A stretch of 63,228 bases of DNA from Oscillibacter valericigenes (GTDB taxonomy: Bacteria > Bacillota > Clostridia > Oscillospirales > Oscillospiraceae), in NCBI RefSeq assembly GCF_016902445.1, contig NZ_JACSNX010000015.1, positions 1-63,228 on the forward strand. Direction: 5' to 3'. Positions 62,691 to 63,228 of this stretch are shown one piece after another; within the stretch, counting starts at the first letter, position 1; every line of letters begins with the position of its first letter. The position numbers and the translations under genes were made by a program. The notes beneath the pieces are model-generated. The model made no database searches. It saw only the letters and a program-made list of their open reading frames with translations, and was not told the origin of the DNA.

Positions 62691-62852
62691 TTATATGTTC
62701 CGGGCGCCGGAGTCCGCATCACCGTCGGAGATGAACAGCTCCTCCGCTTTCTGCTGTGCGTCGATCAATTTGGCCTGCAGCCGGCGCAGGGATTCCTCCG
62801 CGTCGGTGATGGCGTTGAAGAGCAACAGGTATTCTTTGGAAACCTTCTGCAT
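62691..62852 (-). CDS. Small coiled-coil protein of unknown function
   Basis: A 53-residue protein beginning MQKVSKEYLLLFNAITDAEE, helical and heptad-like through the middle, with an acidic end. The ATG at 62850-62852 follows AGAAAGGATG; the longer frame to 63023 runs through AT-rich leader. No family recognised. It has its own terminator. Confidence 0.6.
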   Translation of the reverse strand: MQKVSKEYLLLFNAITDAEESLRRLQAKLIDAQQKAEELFISDGDADSGARNI

Positions 62853-63077
62853 ATGGTATTCATCCTTTCTAAACCGCCACAAGATATGGAAGTTGCCTTT
62901 ATCATACACAAGGGCGGCAAGAAATTCTGTCTGAATCTGTCGAGACATCCTGAGTTTTGCAAAAATTTCAAAAATCACATGAGATTTTCTGAAAAACGAA
63001 AGAAAACCCGTCTGTTTTGACAAAAAATCAAAAATTTGACCGAATCCGCCCGCACCTGGGCGAAGGGACGGGAAAAG

Positions 63078-63103
63078 ACGGGCCCGCCTTTGGCGGACCC
63101 GTC
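63078..63103. terminator. GC-rich hairpin near the right edge
   Basis: GACGGGCCCGCC / GGCGGACCCGTC arms around TTT. No T-run on either side, so termination is doubtful. Confidence 0.4.
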
Positions 63104-63138
63104 TCAGTCTGTCGACAAACCCGGAAATCCGGGAAAAT

Positions 63139-63228
63139 GGGAAGGAAGATAGCTACGAAAGAAACCCAGGAAGGGTGTCTTTCGTTTTCAATCAACCGTT
63201 TTCCAGAACTTTTCAAAGTTCTGGAAAA
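63139..63228. repeat. R2 repeat, copy b (right end cut by window)
   Basis: Same core as at 37690-37746 with one substitution, including the ACGAAAGA/TCTTTCGT hairpin (63155-63185). It is followed by a hairpin with different but still complementary arms, TTTTCCAGAACTTT and AAAGTTCTGGAAAA (63199-63228). Confidence 0.85.

Overview
This is the replication-origin region of a GC-rich (about 60% GC by eye), spore-forming member of the Clostridia, most likely an Oscillospiraceae-type gut anaerobe. The gene order rpmH-rnpA-yidD-yidC-jag leaving to the left and dnaA-dnaN-S4 protein-recF-...-remB-gyrB-gyrA leaving to the right is the classical Firmicutes origin. spoIIP and gpr indicate sporulation. The monomeric [FeFe] hydrogenase indicates fermentative anaerobic metabolism. 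Genus-level identity is inference.

Layout. 1-453: right half of a hairpin-rich repeat element (family E, copy 1). 454-2494: AlaX-type editing protein, a small DUF6881-like protein and MsrA, overlapping. 2582-10196, mostly leftward: LTA synthase-like sulfatase, GlyRS under a T-box, an AT-rich lipoprotein gene on the other strand, then jag, yidC, yidD, rnpA and rpmH. 10499-21121: dnaA, oriC (DnaA boxes in the dnaA-dnaN gap), dnaN, S4 protein, recF, a membrane protein, E copy 2, remB, gyrB and gyrA. 21171-22039: E copy 3, then rnhA. 22913-27721: nadE, a hotdog thioesterase, spoIIP and a lipoprotein. 27765-37392, leftward: two OmpR-type two-component systems and a Gld-type ABC exporter with a DUF4340 protein. 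37393-38022: a second repeat family (R2). 38023-47903: group-B-like [FeFe] hydrogenase, AEC transporter, rpsF-ssb-rpsR, TauE/SafE, radical SAM-tatD, rpsT, gpr, larA and exoIII. 48119-50170: metG, followed by a run of seven hairpins. 50514-56397: thpR, a HAD protein and two opposed thiamin-salvage operons, each behind its own TPP riboswitch. 56621-60282: a MacAB-type exporter whose adaptor gene is frameshifted. 60419-62852: a basic leader peptide, a Vat-type acetyltransferase, a GNAT protein, endonuclease IV and a small protein. The window ends in a second R2 copy.

How genes work together: ThiM, ThiE and ThiD, with the ThiW importer, can salvage HMP and thiazole to thiamin phosphate under TPP control. 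No de novo gene (thiC, thiG) is present here, and a HAD protein co-transcribed with thiE is a candidate thiamin-phosphate phosphatase. The Gld-type exporter and its downstream two-component system look like one regulatory unit.

The most unusual content is non-coding. Three mosaic elements (E) share fixed sequence blocks but carry hairpins whose two arms change together. An R2 family has a fixed core followed by a co-varying hairpin. A seven-hairpin array follows metG, and a tail fragment of glyS is separated from the live gene by a hairpin repeat. I found no tRNA, rRNA, CRISPR array, prophage or transposase.
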